Shown: positions 21,663-33,000 of the stretch, piece after piece
Layout of the letters: each line of letters begins with the position of its first letter
Position numbering within the stretch: the stretch's first letter is position 1
From: Aphanomyces cochlioides
Taxonomy: Eukaryota > Oomycota > Saprolegniomycetes > Saprolegniales > Verrucalvaceae
Assembly: GCA_019828595.1 (NCBI GenBank)
Contig: JAHQRK010000019.1
Span: 248,001 to 312,000, forward strand
DNA length: 64,000 nucleotides
Reading direction: 5' to 3'
Notes under the pieces: model-generated
Database searches by the model: none
What the model was told of the DNA's origin: nothing
What the model saw: only the letters and a program-made list of their open reading frames with translations
Made by a program: the position numbers and the translations under genes

Positions 21663-22013
21663 GCTGGTGGAGAATTGCACAATGAGCATGGATTGACGAG
21701 GAACTTCTCCTACAGTACCACACCAGACGCATGCAGCTGCTCCATGCTTGTCCGTCCACCTGTCATCCCTTCCGAAGCATCCTCCATGCGTTTCATCTTC
21801 TGGATTGCCCAGAGAGATCTTTCGACGTCAACGTGCACTGGAGGCCGCGGATCCGCGCCGATTCCTCTCAAAACGGCGGTCATGCGATCCATCTCGCCGT
21901 CTTGGTGTCGTCTAGCCGTTGTCTTGACGCTCTATCTCTCCAAGGAGTCTCCATGAGGCAAGAATCAAAGCCGCGCTGTCAATGAAACCGCATCTGAGCT
22001 GCGGCCTGGGCCT
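21663..22013. other. Intergenic, nothing recognised
   Basis: No domain seen. It ends at the 8-bp target duplication of the hAT element. Confidence 0.45.
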
Positions 22014-22051
22014 CTCATCAACAGGCCTAGGGAAAGTGCAATCTTTGCAGC

Positions 22052-22087
22052 AATAATTGCAATAACGTAAATCATCATGAGTGAGCA
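22052..22087 (+). repeat. Inner inverted repeat, left arm (hAT element)
   Basis: AACGTAAATCATCATGAGTG followed by AGCA. The reverse complement occurs at 22511-22546 (TGCTCACTCATGATGATTTA and following). The last 12 bases are then partly repeated (GTGAGTGAGCA). Confidence 0.7.
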
Positions 22088-22510
22088 TGGCATCGTGAGT
22101 GAGCACCAGTAGAATTTAAGGAGAAGAACCTCCATATTTCAATGTTTTTATTTATTCGGAAGCCGGATAAATGGCGCGCTTTCTGCAAACTCGGACTGTT
22201 GCTTCTCTTGTCCTCAAAACTTATATCTCTCAAATTTAATGTTTCCTTTGAATATTTATACCCTAAACCTTAAGATCTCACCTTGATTATGATACATTAT
22301 TCAAGATTAAATTGTGTGCTCACTCACAATTCCCAAAAAGTAAGCAAAATGAAACTTTGGACATCATTAAGGAGTCGTAATGGAGACTAAAATCGCTTAC
22401 TTTTTCTCTGTTCTTTGAATTCCAAATTCAATCTTTCGTTTGCGACTTGAACTAGAAAAAAACTCGCAAAACTTATTGAAATACTTGCGCTTGAACTTTT
22501 CGGTTCCAAA

Positions 22511-22546
22511 CTTGTGCTCACTCATGATGATTTACGTTATAAACAT
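22511..22546 (-). repeat. Inner inverted repeat, right arm (hAT element)
   Basis: Partner of the arm at 22052-22087. The arms enclose about 420 bp, and may be the ends of an older nested insertion. Confidence 0.7.
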
Positions 22547-22707
22547 TGCAATCTAGTATTGTGCCCGTCAGCGGCATTGCAATTTAAATTGGTTGTCATG
22601 GGCGAATTGCAGTATGAATTGTGCTGTCAAGAGATATTGCAATTTGAATTGCATTTTTCTCCAATTTTCGTTGCATCCTATCACCAAATATTTGTTTTTT
22701 TCCTCCG

Positions 22708-22842
22708 AGCAACGTGTGTGAAAGGCTCTTCTCAAAGTGTAAGTATGTATTGACAGACTACAGAAAATCGTTGCATCCTCACAACTTTGAGATGAGTATG
22801 TTCTTGAAGGAAAATCATTCGTACTGGGTTCATTTGACTTGA
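22708..22842 (+). pseudogene. hAT transposase C-terminal (hATC) fragment
   Basis: A 44-codon stretch reading SNVCERLFSKCKYVLTDYRK, then ending at a stop at 22842 after FLKENHSYWVHLT. The (C/V)ERLFS motif and the closing FLK-N-W pattern belong to the hAT dimerisation domain. The rest of the transposase is absent, so the element depends on another copy for movement. Confidence 0.75.
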
Positions 22843-23079
22843 AGAAAAATGAGTAGATCACTGAGAATGTCAACATCAATGCATGTGTAACTAATCAAAA
22901 ATTATTTTACAGGAATATTTCATAACTCAAAAAATTGCAATTAAAATTGAGATATGGTTTATCATTGCAATATAAATTGCACGAGTTGACTGTAGTCCAA
23001 TTGATATTTATTTAATTTTTCAAATGCTATCAATTTTAAATTGCATTTTACCGACCCCTGCTCATCAAGATGGTGAGAA

Positions 23080-23550
23080 TTGGTTTCAAATCTGGCCGCA
23101 GTGCCACGTTCATCATGTCATCTTCAGTTGCTTCATCAACATGCTCGCTGTCTTTCCATTATCTGTGTAACTCTTGGGACGATCGCCAACACGATCGGGA
23201 ATCGAGACGCAGCGTCGCTTTATCCGAGCGGAATTCATGCTTCATACCGCCCGCATTCTCAACGTTCATTTTGCGACTTGACCGCCACCTTCCAAACGCA
23301 CTCGGACATGCCGCACGACGCCAGCTCTGCCGCTGTGTGGAATCATGCAACAGCGACATGGACGGACATCCCTGCAGTATTTCCGCTGAGAATGGAAGAT
23401 TCGCCACCGTCCAGACTGGCATGGACGCACGACCGAAGCCAAATCACTGTCGTTTCCATCCAGATGACGGAATCCTCGCCAGCACCCACCACTCGAGTTG
23501 TGTTGGACGGAAGGCCCGTCACGGTCGATCTCCCCTGCATCAATGTCTAG
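23080..23550 (+). other. Open frame, possible gene of unknown function
   Basis: A frame without an ATG at its start, ending at 23550 with VVLDGRPVTVDLPCINV. The C-terminal 85 residues (SSAAVWNHATATWTDIPA and following) read like a folded protein, but no family is recognised and no splice site upstream is certain. If real, the hAT element at 22022-23060 sits in or just before its 5' end. Confidence 0.3.
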
Positions 23551-23598
23551 CCGCACGTAGCATCTCTTCGAGAGTTCTTTATTTAACAACGCCAGGAG

Positions 23599-23829
23599 TC
23601 ATTCCAAAGTGAATTGATCAGCGCGAGCTTCAAAGAGTGCGCCGTTTTGTGTGAAAAGACGCGCGTTGCTCACAGCTTGCAGCGACGTGCTGTACTCATA
23701 TGTGACTTGTCTTTCGCTTGATTGTATTCCCAAGGGAATGCATCGCAAGGGCGACTCCTCCTCGTCCATGAGATCGTCGGAAAAGCTTGAGCTGAAGTGA
23801 TTCTGTAATGAAGTGGTGGAGAGTTTCAT
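23599..23829 (-). CDS. Small hypothetical protein
   Basis: 76 aa from ATG 23829 (MKLSTTSLQNHFSSSFSDD). Ser-rich and acidic at the N terminus, then mixed. No family recognised, no signal peptide or membrane segment. It could also be a chance frame, since only sequence composition supports it. Confidence 0.3.
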   Translation of the reverse strand: MKLSTTSLQNHFSSSFSDDLMDEEESPLRCIPLGIQSSERQVTYEYSTSLQAVSNARLFTQNGALFEARADQFTLE

Positions 23830-25483
23830 GGGGATTTGCCTCAACAACAAAGCGGTGAAAGAGGAATGAGCAACGTCGACTGCCTTGTCATGGAAAGCAA
23901 TGAGATTGCCCGAGCGAACAGAGCATGGCTGGGAAGGTTTCCATGGGATATGTTCAGTTAATTACAAGCTTTGCTGTGAGAAGCGCGCGCTTGTATGATA
24001 CGAGAGAGAGTCAAGTCCCTCCTTCCCATTGCGCCTGGAAAGGCCAAAGGCTCGCCGTGCCACGCACAAAGGCGACAAGACTGTCCGGCCGCAGTCGACA
24101 CATTCAGGGAAAGGTGGACAGGTTATGGTATTCGTTATTGAAGGATATTAATTTATAGAGTATTTTTGCCAAAAATGATACGAAATCAAATTGATATTGT
24201 TGATTTGATACGAATTTCCAGACCCCGTTAAATCGAATCACGCTGGCGGATCGATACACCAATCGACGCCATTGGCTAATTAATATTTTGGGCGATTTTG
24301 ATTGGCTGAATAAAATTTTAAAGAAAGTAAAGTTCCTATGAGAGAAAGTACTGTTCTAATTTTCATTCATCCAATGTATTGGCACGATTGGAGATTGATA
24401 CAAAAAACGAATCCAATTTGGGAAATTTCTAGCGAATCCACAATATTTGTCTTTAACACATGTGTTAAGGTGGGTTTAAAATCAAGCGTATTAATACGTT
24501 ATAAGCATAACATTGTCGAGACCGGCTATGATCGATGCCCTGGCGAACCCCTGTCCATCAACAACGCGACGACTAGAACTCATAGCTGAGCAATCGGATG
24601 TACCAAGCCTCACACATACCACAGGAGAAACAGTCACAACATGAGAGACTACAGCAACTTACAATAAAGATTTCGCGCGAATGCTACACAGTGTTGATCA
24701 CAATAGTCTACGCAAGGAGAGCCTTGCAAGGCTACGAGAGGTTCAATTCTATGAGCTTGTAGCTTACCTAAATGGAGGACATTGCTGGTGAAGGAATCCT
24801 GCTTGATACAATCCAAGTAACGTTAGCCCAAGTTTATCAGCGCGGTAGAAGGCACCAAGTCTCTCCTTCTACAAGTCAAGTATAAAAAGCAAACGGGCTG
24901 AGCGATATTCCACTGCGCTAACTGTCATTGATACGGCTAACTTTAAGATACTGTATAATTAAATACTTTTAACAGAGTTAACAATACTTACCCTCCAAAT
25001 TTTATAAGCTCATATCCACCTCACCTTGAGACGATGAGGCGCCGCTGTCGCCCAGCAACCGATGAGATCCCCAGCCATGACGAGCTTATATGAAAGTCTT
25101 CAGTGGCCTCCGTGGTGGTAATACTCTCCCATCCCCCTGGAGAAGTCCATCGAATACAGAGGGATATGCAACATGGACTGATCTATGCTGAAATGTACAA
25201 AGACGGTGAATCTCGTGGGGGGGCAGACAAATGGCCTTGGCGTGACTACCACGTGACAACGTACGCTTTGAAATCGTGGCGTGCTTCAAATCCTCCCATT
25301 CTCTGTCACGCGCGGCTGTCCTTTCATCCCCATACTACGAGCAGTAATGTAGTGGCCGGTTTGATTGCGACAGAGATTGTCAAAGCGTTGCAAGCCCTTC
25401 AATCTTTGCAAGGACAGAGTGGGGCTGGCGAGCAGCGACAACATGACCGTGAGGCCACAAGAAGTCGCTGCGGGAAAGCACGT
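23830..25483. other. Long non-coding stretch, possible old repeat
   Basis: No gene supported. It is AT-rich from 24130 to 25000, with ATTGGCTAAT and TGATTGGCTG near 24270-24305 and repeated TTGATA/TGATAC words near 24170-24215. The part from about 24470 to 24990 starts TGTTAAGG, ends TTAACA and holds TATAAAAAGC near 24883, so a solo LTR is conceivable, but I find no target duplication. Confidence 0.35.
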
Positions 25484-25756
25484 TCAACTTTTCCACGCTA
25501 GCGTTTGAACTGGCGTCTCATGTATTCCACGGACTGTGCCACTCTGGTCATTCCAAGTCACACAAATCTTCTCGGGAGGCGATCCAAGCAAGCTCCAAGA
25601 GGCAGCGAAGGGCTCTGCATCCATTGGCCCATTGTATTCATGTTGAAACGCGCGCCCAACGACGTCAGAAGCTGCAGTCAGCTCCCAAGTCGACCGTCCG
25701 TCGGACGTCTGCGTGAGACAACCATAAAGACGAGAGTTTGGGTCAAAAATAGTCAT
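25484..25756 (-). CDS. Hypothetical protein, probably first exon of a longer gene
   Basis: 90 aa from ATG 25756 (MTIFDPNSRLYGCLTQTSDG). It reads like a small beta-rich domain with several Trp residues. A plausible further frame downstream (ADFLWPHGHVVAARQPHS) suggests more exons, but the intron needed would be either too short or too speculative to place. The start codon touches a TCCGGAT word, and the gene is divergent from the esterase at 25886. Function unknown. Confidence 0.4.
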   Translation of the reverse strand: MTIFDPNSRLYGCLTQTSDGRSTWELTAASDVVGRAFQHEYNGPMDAEPFAASWSLLGSPPEKICVTWNDQSGTVRGIHETPVQTLAWKS

Positions 25757-25843
25757 CCGGATAATGTCGCCTCAACCTTTCTCTTGGAATTTGTATAGTG
25801 ACCCAGAAATTGACCAATCACACCCGTCATTTTATCCGGATTA
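25755..25843. promoter_or_regulatory. Candidate bidirectional promoter with two TCCGGA palindromes
   Basis: ATCCGGATAAT at 25755-25765 and TTATCCGGATTA at 25832-25843, with CCAATCA near 25813 between them. The interval separates the divergent start codons at 25756 and 25886. Confidence 0.4.
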
Positions 25844-25885
25844 CTTACGATTATACCACCGACTGCCATCGACGCCAGCCAAAAG

Positions 25886-27334
25886 ATGACGCACCCGACG
25901 GAGGTCGTCGACTTGGCCTCAGGGAGCGATTCGATCTCGTCACAAGGGCAGCAAGACGATGGAGCGCAACTGGAAGTATACAACTTTGATCTCTCCAAGT
26001 ACAAAGACGGCTCGTACAAGCTCATCACGGCCGTGGATCCCATGGTACACTTGAGCGGCCGATTCCTCAAACACTTCGAGAATGCGACGCGCAAGACCAA
26101 AGTGAACACGGTTCAGTTCGACTGGCCGCATTCAGGCTTTTCGATCCATGTCAAGCACACGCGGTCGGTAGGAATCCGTCTGAAGGGCGAAGGCAATTAT
26201 TTCAATGTCTTTGTTGACGGGCAATTCACATGCATCCTCCGAGCGACGATCAAAGCGAGCTGCTACGACGTCGCGCAGTTCGACGACGATGCTGAACACA
26301 CAATTACGATCTCGAAACGCACTGAACCGCAAATGCGTGGCGCTGTCTCGACCTTCAAAGTGTGCACGTTCTATGGGTTTATCGTCGACAAAGCTGCAGT
26401 CGTCCTGCCTTACGTGTCGCCATACACCCATCGCATTGAATTCATCGGCGATTCCGACACGTGCGGCTTTGGCAATGAAGGCGCAGGCTCCAGCTCAAAA
26501 GGCATCTTTGGCATGAAGGGCCGTGTCGAAAACGTCTACAACGGCTATGCGTGCATCACAGCGCGCATGTTCAACGCAGAAGCGCATGTCCTGGCGTGGA
26601 GTGGGTACATCAATGCATCCAGGTCTTGAATCTAGCTTGATGCTGCCGTGTAGAAAAGGCGTCAAGAGCAATCTTGGTGAGTGGGGGCCTAACATGAGCT
26701 CCATGTGGAAGCATGCGATTGCATCTCGAGATTTTCCATGGGATATGGATGCCTGGCAGCCCGAAGCCGTTGTCATCAACTTGGGAGCGCAGGATCTCTT
26801 TCCCCCGGCGTCTTCTGAAGCTGAAATCGTCGAAGCGTACACGACATTGCTCGAAGACGTTCGCATTCGTACGATCGTTGCCTCTCCTAAGTGATCTCAT
26901 CGTGATGTTGCATGGTAGATCGACCCGAGGCGCACATTTTCTGCGTCGTCTGCGATGAAAACTGCATGAGCGGCGAAGAAGACCATGTGAACCGAAGTCG
27001 CATCTCCCTCCAGCTCCAGGAAATTACCCGCGTCGCCATGTCCAAAGTCAAGAAGATGGATCTACGCATGCACTATGCCTTCATCAAGGTAATTCTGCTT
27101 GTCGGCTCGTTGTCTTATCATAGTTGTAAGATACCAGGCGGGCTGGAACCGAGTGACTTTGCCAACATGCGCCATTACTCCGTCAGTGGTCATGTGAAAT
27201 TCGCCGAGGCGTTGGCGAAAGAGATTGCTTTCCGCACGGAATGGCCCGTGGCTGCACCGCCGACGACAATGCCATATCCCCAAGCGAAGAATCAAATATT
27301 AGCTCCGTCAGACAAACAGTGCGTAATATCTTAA
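25886..27334 (+). CDS. SGNH/GDSL esterase, carbohydrate esterase family 2-like
   Basis: Proposed exons 25886-26604, 26654-26868, 26919-27088 and 27131-27334 (introns of 49, 50 and 42 nt), together 435 aa. The N-terminal half is a jelly-roll-like domain (FDWPHSGFSIHVKHTRSVG, then GEGNYFNVFVDG). The hydrolase half begins with the nucleophile block HRIEFIGDSDTCGFGNEG (Ser in GDSD), followed by SGKGVKSNLG, WQPEAVVINLGAQD and a last block with HYSVSGHVKFAEAL carrying the likely catalytic His. This order matches CE2 acetylxylan/glucomannan deacetylases. No signal peptide is obvious, so the site of action is uncertain. The last intron is 42 nt and in frame, so retention would add 14 residues. Confidence 0.82.
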
Positions 27335-27353
27335 CCTACTTTAACTGTCCTCT

Positions 27354-29707
27354 TCACAACTCGTCGACAACGACACGGACGCGGTGGATTTCGCCGACAG
27401 CGCCACTCCAATCGACCGGTTCCAGCACAAAGATCCTGGTCGACGTCGTCGCTTCCTCTTGAGTGAGCAACGGCCAAGTTGTCGTGTTGGTCCGTCCCAG
27501 CCATGTCTTGGAGCCGTCTGTGTGTTCTTGATAGACGTGGGTGTACTGAACGACAGATCGTGAGCTATTGACAGTCCATGCAAGTCGAGAGCAGCTTTCT
27601 TCCAGTCGAATGTCTTTCAAAGACGGAGGATGCGGTGGCAGGTCGGCCAAGCGACAAACGACGAGTTGACCAAGATGCATCGACCACGGCGTGGTCTCCT
27701 CAGCTTGCAAGTTAATGCCAAAGACGCCAATGGCTCGGATAACTTTGCCGTCCCAGACAGCTCCTCCCAAATGATACACTCGAGTGACCCATCCATGGCC
27801 GTGGTCAACTTGTGACGTCGCGCCATAGACGTGGCCGTTCTTAGCCCGTCCAACAAGCGGCGACAAATGCGTTGACGGCGTTGTGGAGCCTGCAGTGGCA
27901 GCACGCAGAACTAATTCCTGCTTTGTAGCCAACGTCAAGACGACGCCAAAGGCCGTTGGATCGTGACCGCTTCGACATGTATATGCGACGCGAATGGGTT
28001 TGAGCGGCTCGAATTGCATTTGGACTTTGAAAAGCTCGAGCGTCGCTCGTTCTTTCGGACCCAGCGTGCCCTACGCCAACGCCATCGATGGTCAGTGCTG
28101 GCGTGGAGCACGAACGCACCTCTAGACGAAGAGTTGAGCCTCCATGGAATGCGAAACTGGTGTCGAATGAAGCTCGAATCGTCGAGTTGACACTGCCAAG
28201 CAGTGGCAGCATATCGACTTGAGTGGCATCAACCCATGGCTCCAGGCTCACGACTTGGCCTCCGCAGAAGGACGTAGACCCAGAGCCAATATTGAAAGAT
28301 GTGTATAAAGTGTCGGCGCCACCGTAAGAGTCGTGGACGGGCGTCAAGTCACGCCAGTTGCGAGCCCAGAATAGATCCTCCAATGCCTACAAGTGCCGAA
28401 TGAGTCGTTGCTGACCGCCGCTTGGACGCCGACCGTATGAGAGATCCACACGGAGACTTCAGTGAATCGAAGAAGTCGCGCGGATGTTTGAGCGTCGTCG
28501 CCGCTGGGGCGAAAATACAATTGCCAGTGGTTAGCCCCAGCAGCTCTTGCTAGCGAGTTGACTGTTCCTCTCTCCAAAGGCGTCTTGACGACAAGACCAT
28601 GAAGATGTTCTAGCAGCGATCCAAGAGCCTCTTTATCGTCAACGTGGTCCGTCGCGAAGAGCACGAAAGACTCTTTATGCATCAATGGGGCGAGGATAAA
28701 CACATCTTTCAGTGGACAATCGACATGCCATCCATCAAAGCCAACGCTTCCTTGGATGCGATGCAGCTGCTTAGCCAGTTGCTAGATGATATCGGTAAGA
28801 TGGAGAGCCTCTGGTGAAGTCAAGGTACCTGCCAGTCAGCCGTGGATGACTCGATGGAGTTCCAAGTCAAGGATGCGAACACTCGCACACCATTGCGATG
28901 AGCTGCGTCAATCCAGCCGACTTGAGGAAGCGACAGTAAGTCCGCAGCATGGACCACGATGATGTCGATGATGGCCCAAGGTAAGACGGGAAGAGATGGC
29001 GTTTCACGTGAGATGTAGACCAAGAGTTGACTTCGACTCGTATTTGTAGCTCGTGGACGCACTGCCAGAGGTACCGCAGCGCTGTCATGAGGATTCCATG
29101 CCAGTAAAGCTGACAGGGAGTCGGGGAGACGGCTAGCTGGCGCAGAAGCTACAACATCATTCGTTGGAGGCGTCCATTGCAGCACTTTGAGTTGCTCCTC
29201 TTCTTCGAGCGCGACTGAAAGTCCCAATCGTTCCGATAATACGCCAGTTCGCGCCATCTCCAGCACGGATTCAGTATCTCCAATCAGCTCTCCATGAAAG
29301 AAGAGGGCCTCCAGGGCTGTCGATGCGATGCCTGGAAAGCGTTCGAGCAACGTGGACGTGAGCAAGGCCTTGCCTGCAATCTTTGCAAAACTAACATTGT
29401 GAACCTGCACTTGGTTTCGTCGACATAGCTTCACGAGGGGTGTGTCGTCTTCGTTGGTCAATGCAATGAGCACGAGCGGCTCTTGAGCCAAGATAGACGA
29501 GATAAACGTCTCGTACTTGGCCGTCGGTGAGACTGCTGGCTTCGTTGGTGACTCGGCCGGCGACGAAAGACGCGGGCGAGACTTGGCATAGTAGACAAGG
29601 GTCAATACGCCAGCTATAATGCAGACAGCCACGCTGATTGCCACATGAGAGCGACTAAACTCTTGGACTTGGACCAGCTCGTCTTGCTGAGGTGGCACTT
29701 GGTGCAT
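27354..29707 (-). CDS. ENGase-like (GH85) membrane protein, catalytic motif lost
   Basis: ATG 29707. Exons 28829-29707, about 28434-28781, 28120-28386 and 27354-28070; introns of 47 and 49 nt are clear, but the donor of the middle one is uncertain (28427, 28433 or 28451). Residues about 22-41 form one membrane segment (VAISVAVCIIAGVLTLVYYA), giving a type II topology. GH85 hallmarks follow: GWIDAAHRNGVRVFASLTW, then VGFDGWHVDCPLKD, LYTSFNIGSGS and the C-terminal VIRAIGVFGINL. Family members read FDGWLINIE at the active site, with catalytic Asn and Glu. Here both are gone (FDGWHVDCP), so N-glycan release is unlikely. It may be a lectin-like pseudoenzyme. Confidence 0.78.
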
Positions 29708-30061
29708 GTTAGAGTGCCAACAAATCAAAACGTCACATCATAATTTACTTTGTGTTGTAATGTACTTATAATCAAAACCATATATGATTATTGCTTACAG
29801 TATTGTATCTAAGGTACTGACACATTACTTTCTATTTCGCATGGTTCAGTATCTATTCAATCAACGGAATCTTTCTGAAGTGTTGCTACATCTGCGGACA
29901 AGCCTAAGCATGCACTTCAGAGATGTAAGACAGAGTTTGGTCACTGCGCAGAGTTTGCTTTGATCCTTGTTGTTGACAGGATTGAAGCTCTTGAATGATT
30001 GTAGTAGGTACAGTACAATACCAAATAGAGCCGTATAGTATGGATCCAACTGCAGTAGCAA
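29708..30061. other. Intergenic, AT-rich
   Basis: No gene seen. It is the 3' flank of the first formin and the 5' flank of the ENGase-like gene. Confidence 0.5.
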
Positions 30062-33000
30062 CTACGTGGCAGGCTCATCGCTGAGAGAGCTCGTGGTTTT
30101 GCTCAGCTTGCGTCGATGCGACGCCTCTCGCTTGAGCATGTCACCGCCGGTGCGGTGTCGTGATTTATAGTTGGCTACAATATCGCTCGCATCGCCTTCC
30201 AAGCAGTCGGTGAACTGTTGAAACAAATCCCGTTTCGCCGTGTCGACTTGCTTGGCCTTCTCCTGCTTGGTGGCTTTCTCTTTCGCTAGTTGATTCTCAT
30301 GCGCGGCGCGCTTGTATGCTTTGCAAAAGTCGTTCCAGTGCGTGAAGAAGCCTTGGACCGCGTCCTACACCACGAAAAGCATCAATAAAATGTATCAACA
30401 CCAATTTCCAGTACAGTGTCGCTGGGTTTGGTTGTATCGACGCCAAACGACAGCGTCAAGCGGTGAAACTTGGACTCAAACGTGGCCAAGTTATCTCGAA
30501 GCGAGGTGCAATCCGTCTGAGCTGTCGTGAGAAAGCCGCCCATCTTGAGACTGAATGCGCTGTCTTGGTGTGGCATCTATCATCGATTGACTTTCAAACA
30601 AATCGACGAGTTTGGCGACTTACTTCCTTGGCGATTTGGTCTAGCGAGGCTTCTATCACGCCAAAGTCACTCTGTAGCAGGGTAAATGAGATAGTTGCAA
30701 CGTTGTCCAGGCTGTTGAGAGAGTCGTAAAAGTCACTGGCAAATGGAACTCTTGTCATGACAAAGTCGGCAATGCAATGGAGCAGCGTCGGATGTGTCCC
30801 TGACGCCGTCGACTTGACCTAGAGATATTTTCATCAATAGAGAGAGCCCAGGAAGTTCTCCACCTGGACAAGCTTTGGTAGGATATCTAACTTGAAACCA
30901 TACGCGCCGCCTCGCGGTGTGCCGCCATTGAGGTAGTTGCCCACTGCGAGGATAACTTCGAGCACTGAGATCAACTTGTCCGAGTTTTTCAAATCCAAGT
31001 ACGCTTGATCGAGAAGTTTGAGCTTTGTCTTGACGTCGTCATAGCGCTGGCTAAACATACACGACGACTCCATCGCCTTGAGTCGCTCGGCGAGTCGCGG
31101 GACGTCTGAAATGGCAAGGAAAAACTTTTCCGTCTCCCCCAGCAACGCGACGTCGCCTTCATAAGTCTTGACTAACTCCATCTCGTCTCCAGTTGGCACC
31201 ATGGCCGCCAGGCTTTGAATTCTACAGGGAAGAGTGGTCAAAGGACCATTGACAGCGTCACGAACCGCTCGAGAGTCAAGATTTTCTCGTCGAGGAGGAC
31301 AATCGCTTGGCGAATATCCTTTGGTGTCATGCGAAATCGGGAGAGAGCGATGGAGCAATTTTGTTGCCGCTTGCCGTCGACTAAATGGACGACTTTGGGC
31401 TTGGCTTTGGCTGATTCAGGTGGCGATAGAGGCGATTGCTGCTGCGTTTGGCCCTCTGTCGACGGCTTTTTCGTATCCTGGACAAATTCCTTCTCCAGAA
31501 TTGCCAAGTCGAGACCTAGCTTGGATTCATCCATCTGAAGCCACACGGAGCCTTCCATAACAGCGTCAGGAAGCGGCGTCCAGTAGAGACTACAGAACAG
31601 TCAGGAAGAGCTAAACACGAGTCATACCTTCTTAACTTCACGCTTGGCGGCGTCGATTTCTTCGGAGGCAGCTTGAATACTGGCGGTGTTGGCGGAGCTT
31701 TATTCGAGCTTGCGTCGTTGCGCTCTGGAGGCTTGCTCGCAGACGACGCAGAACCACCGCCTCCAGTTGATGCCTTCTGGGTGTCGCCGCTGGACTCGGG
31801 GGCTTTGGAATCAACTGCAGGCTGGCCTGAAGCTGCTGCTTGAGATAGTCGACTTGGATCAAGCCCATCGGCTTTGACTTTCAGCTCAACTTGCTCAAGC
31901 GGCATGCCCATCTTGAGGAGCTTGACATACTTTGCATATGCGTCCATGGCGCTAGAATCTGCACTTCCCGCGATGGAAGTCGTCGAAGGCTGACTTGAAG
32001 TGTCTAGAAGGCTGGCGTCGACGCCATCGGCTTTCATTTTCAGCAGGATTTGTTCCTTCGGCATGCCCATCTTGAGCAGCTTGATGTATTTCTCGGTCCT
32101 AGGATCGACTGGAGGCGGCTCGGCCTTGGAAGTCTCTGCTTTACTTGCTTCAGGAACTGCTGGTGACGATTCCGACAGCATGGCGGGGTCCAATCCTTCG
32201 GCTTTCATTTTGAGTGCGACTTGCTCCTTGGGCATGCCCATCTTGACCAGCTTGAGGTACTTTTCAAGGCGAGGATCTGGTGGCGGTGCTGCGGTCGACG
32301 ACGTCGCCGTGGCTTCGGGAACTGACTGTTGCGATGACGACGAAGGAGCGTCCAGCAAGGCTGGATCCAAGCCTTCCACCTGCATTTTGAGCATCACCTG
32401 CTCTCGAGGCATGCCCATCTTGAAAAGTTTCATATACTTGACAAGCCTAGGATCCACAGCTTCTGTCGCTTCCTGCGGGGACGGCACTGGCGCCGCAGCT
32501 GGGGCTTTGGATTCTAACAGAGCTGGGTCGATTCCTTCGGTTTTCATCTTGATCTCGACTTGTTCCTTTGGCATGCCCATCTTTAGCAGTTTGAGGTATT
32601 TGGCCACTCTTGGATCAATTTCTTCTTGCTTTGGAGTCGTAGCAGAGAAATTGTCACCGCCTGCATTCTGTGTCGATCGACTTGCCGCTGACGATGCTTC
32701 GTCTAAGAGTTTCGGATCCAAACCATCGCGTTGCATTTTCATCTCGACTTGCTCTCGCGGCATGCCCATTTTCATCAATTTCAAATACTTTTCAGCAGGA
32801 TGCGGCTTGTCCTGCGACTCCTGCTGTGGCGGTGGATGCGGCTCAATCACTACTTGGTCTGTCTGCGTTTCGACAGCAACGAAGCCATGCAATGGATCAG
32901 TTTGAACGGATCCTGCCGCCGTCTCGACGTTTGTTTGGGTTGACTCGCAAATGATCGACTACCAGCATCAAGATTAGCTCAGCAGACCTTCATGGGGCGA

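Larger units (their letters stand above)
22022..23060. mobile_element. Non-autonomous hAT element with 8-bp target duplication
   Basis: A 1039-bp AT-rich insertion flanked on both sides by CTCATCAA (22014-22021 and 23061-23068), the 8-bp duplication typical of hAT transposons. The left end begins CAGGCCTAGGGAAAGTGCAA, and the reverse complement of the right end begins CAGGGGTCGGTAAAATGCAA, imperfect inverted repeats with the CAGG start usual in this superfamily. Many copies of ATTGCAATTTAAATTG-like words sit near both ends as subterminal repeats. Inside is only a fragment of the transposase C terminus (22708-22842). Confidence 0.8.

Noticed and set aside
23070..23612. 180-aa plus-strand frame starting at an ATG next to the hAT duplication
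   Set aside because: The alternative frame (23080-23550) reads more like protein; the ATG frame is Arg/His/Ser-rich and looks like a shadow.
24470..24990. Possible solo LTR (TGTTAA start, TTAACA end, TATA-like box)
   Set aside because: No target-site duplication, no second copy in the window, no polypurine tract seen. Kept only as a remark.
25103..25501. 132-aa plus-strand open frame
   Set aside because: No domain, and part of it is antisense to a better minus-strand candidate.
32000..32954. Long Ser/Cys-rich frame on the plus strand
   Set aside because: Antisense to the repeat part of formin 1, and caused by its periodic codons.
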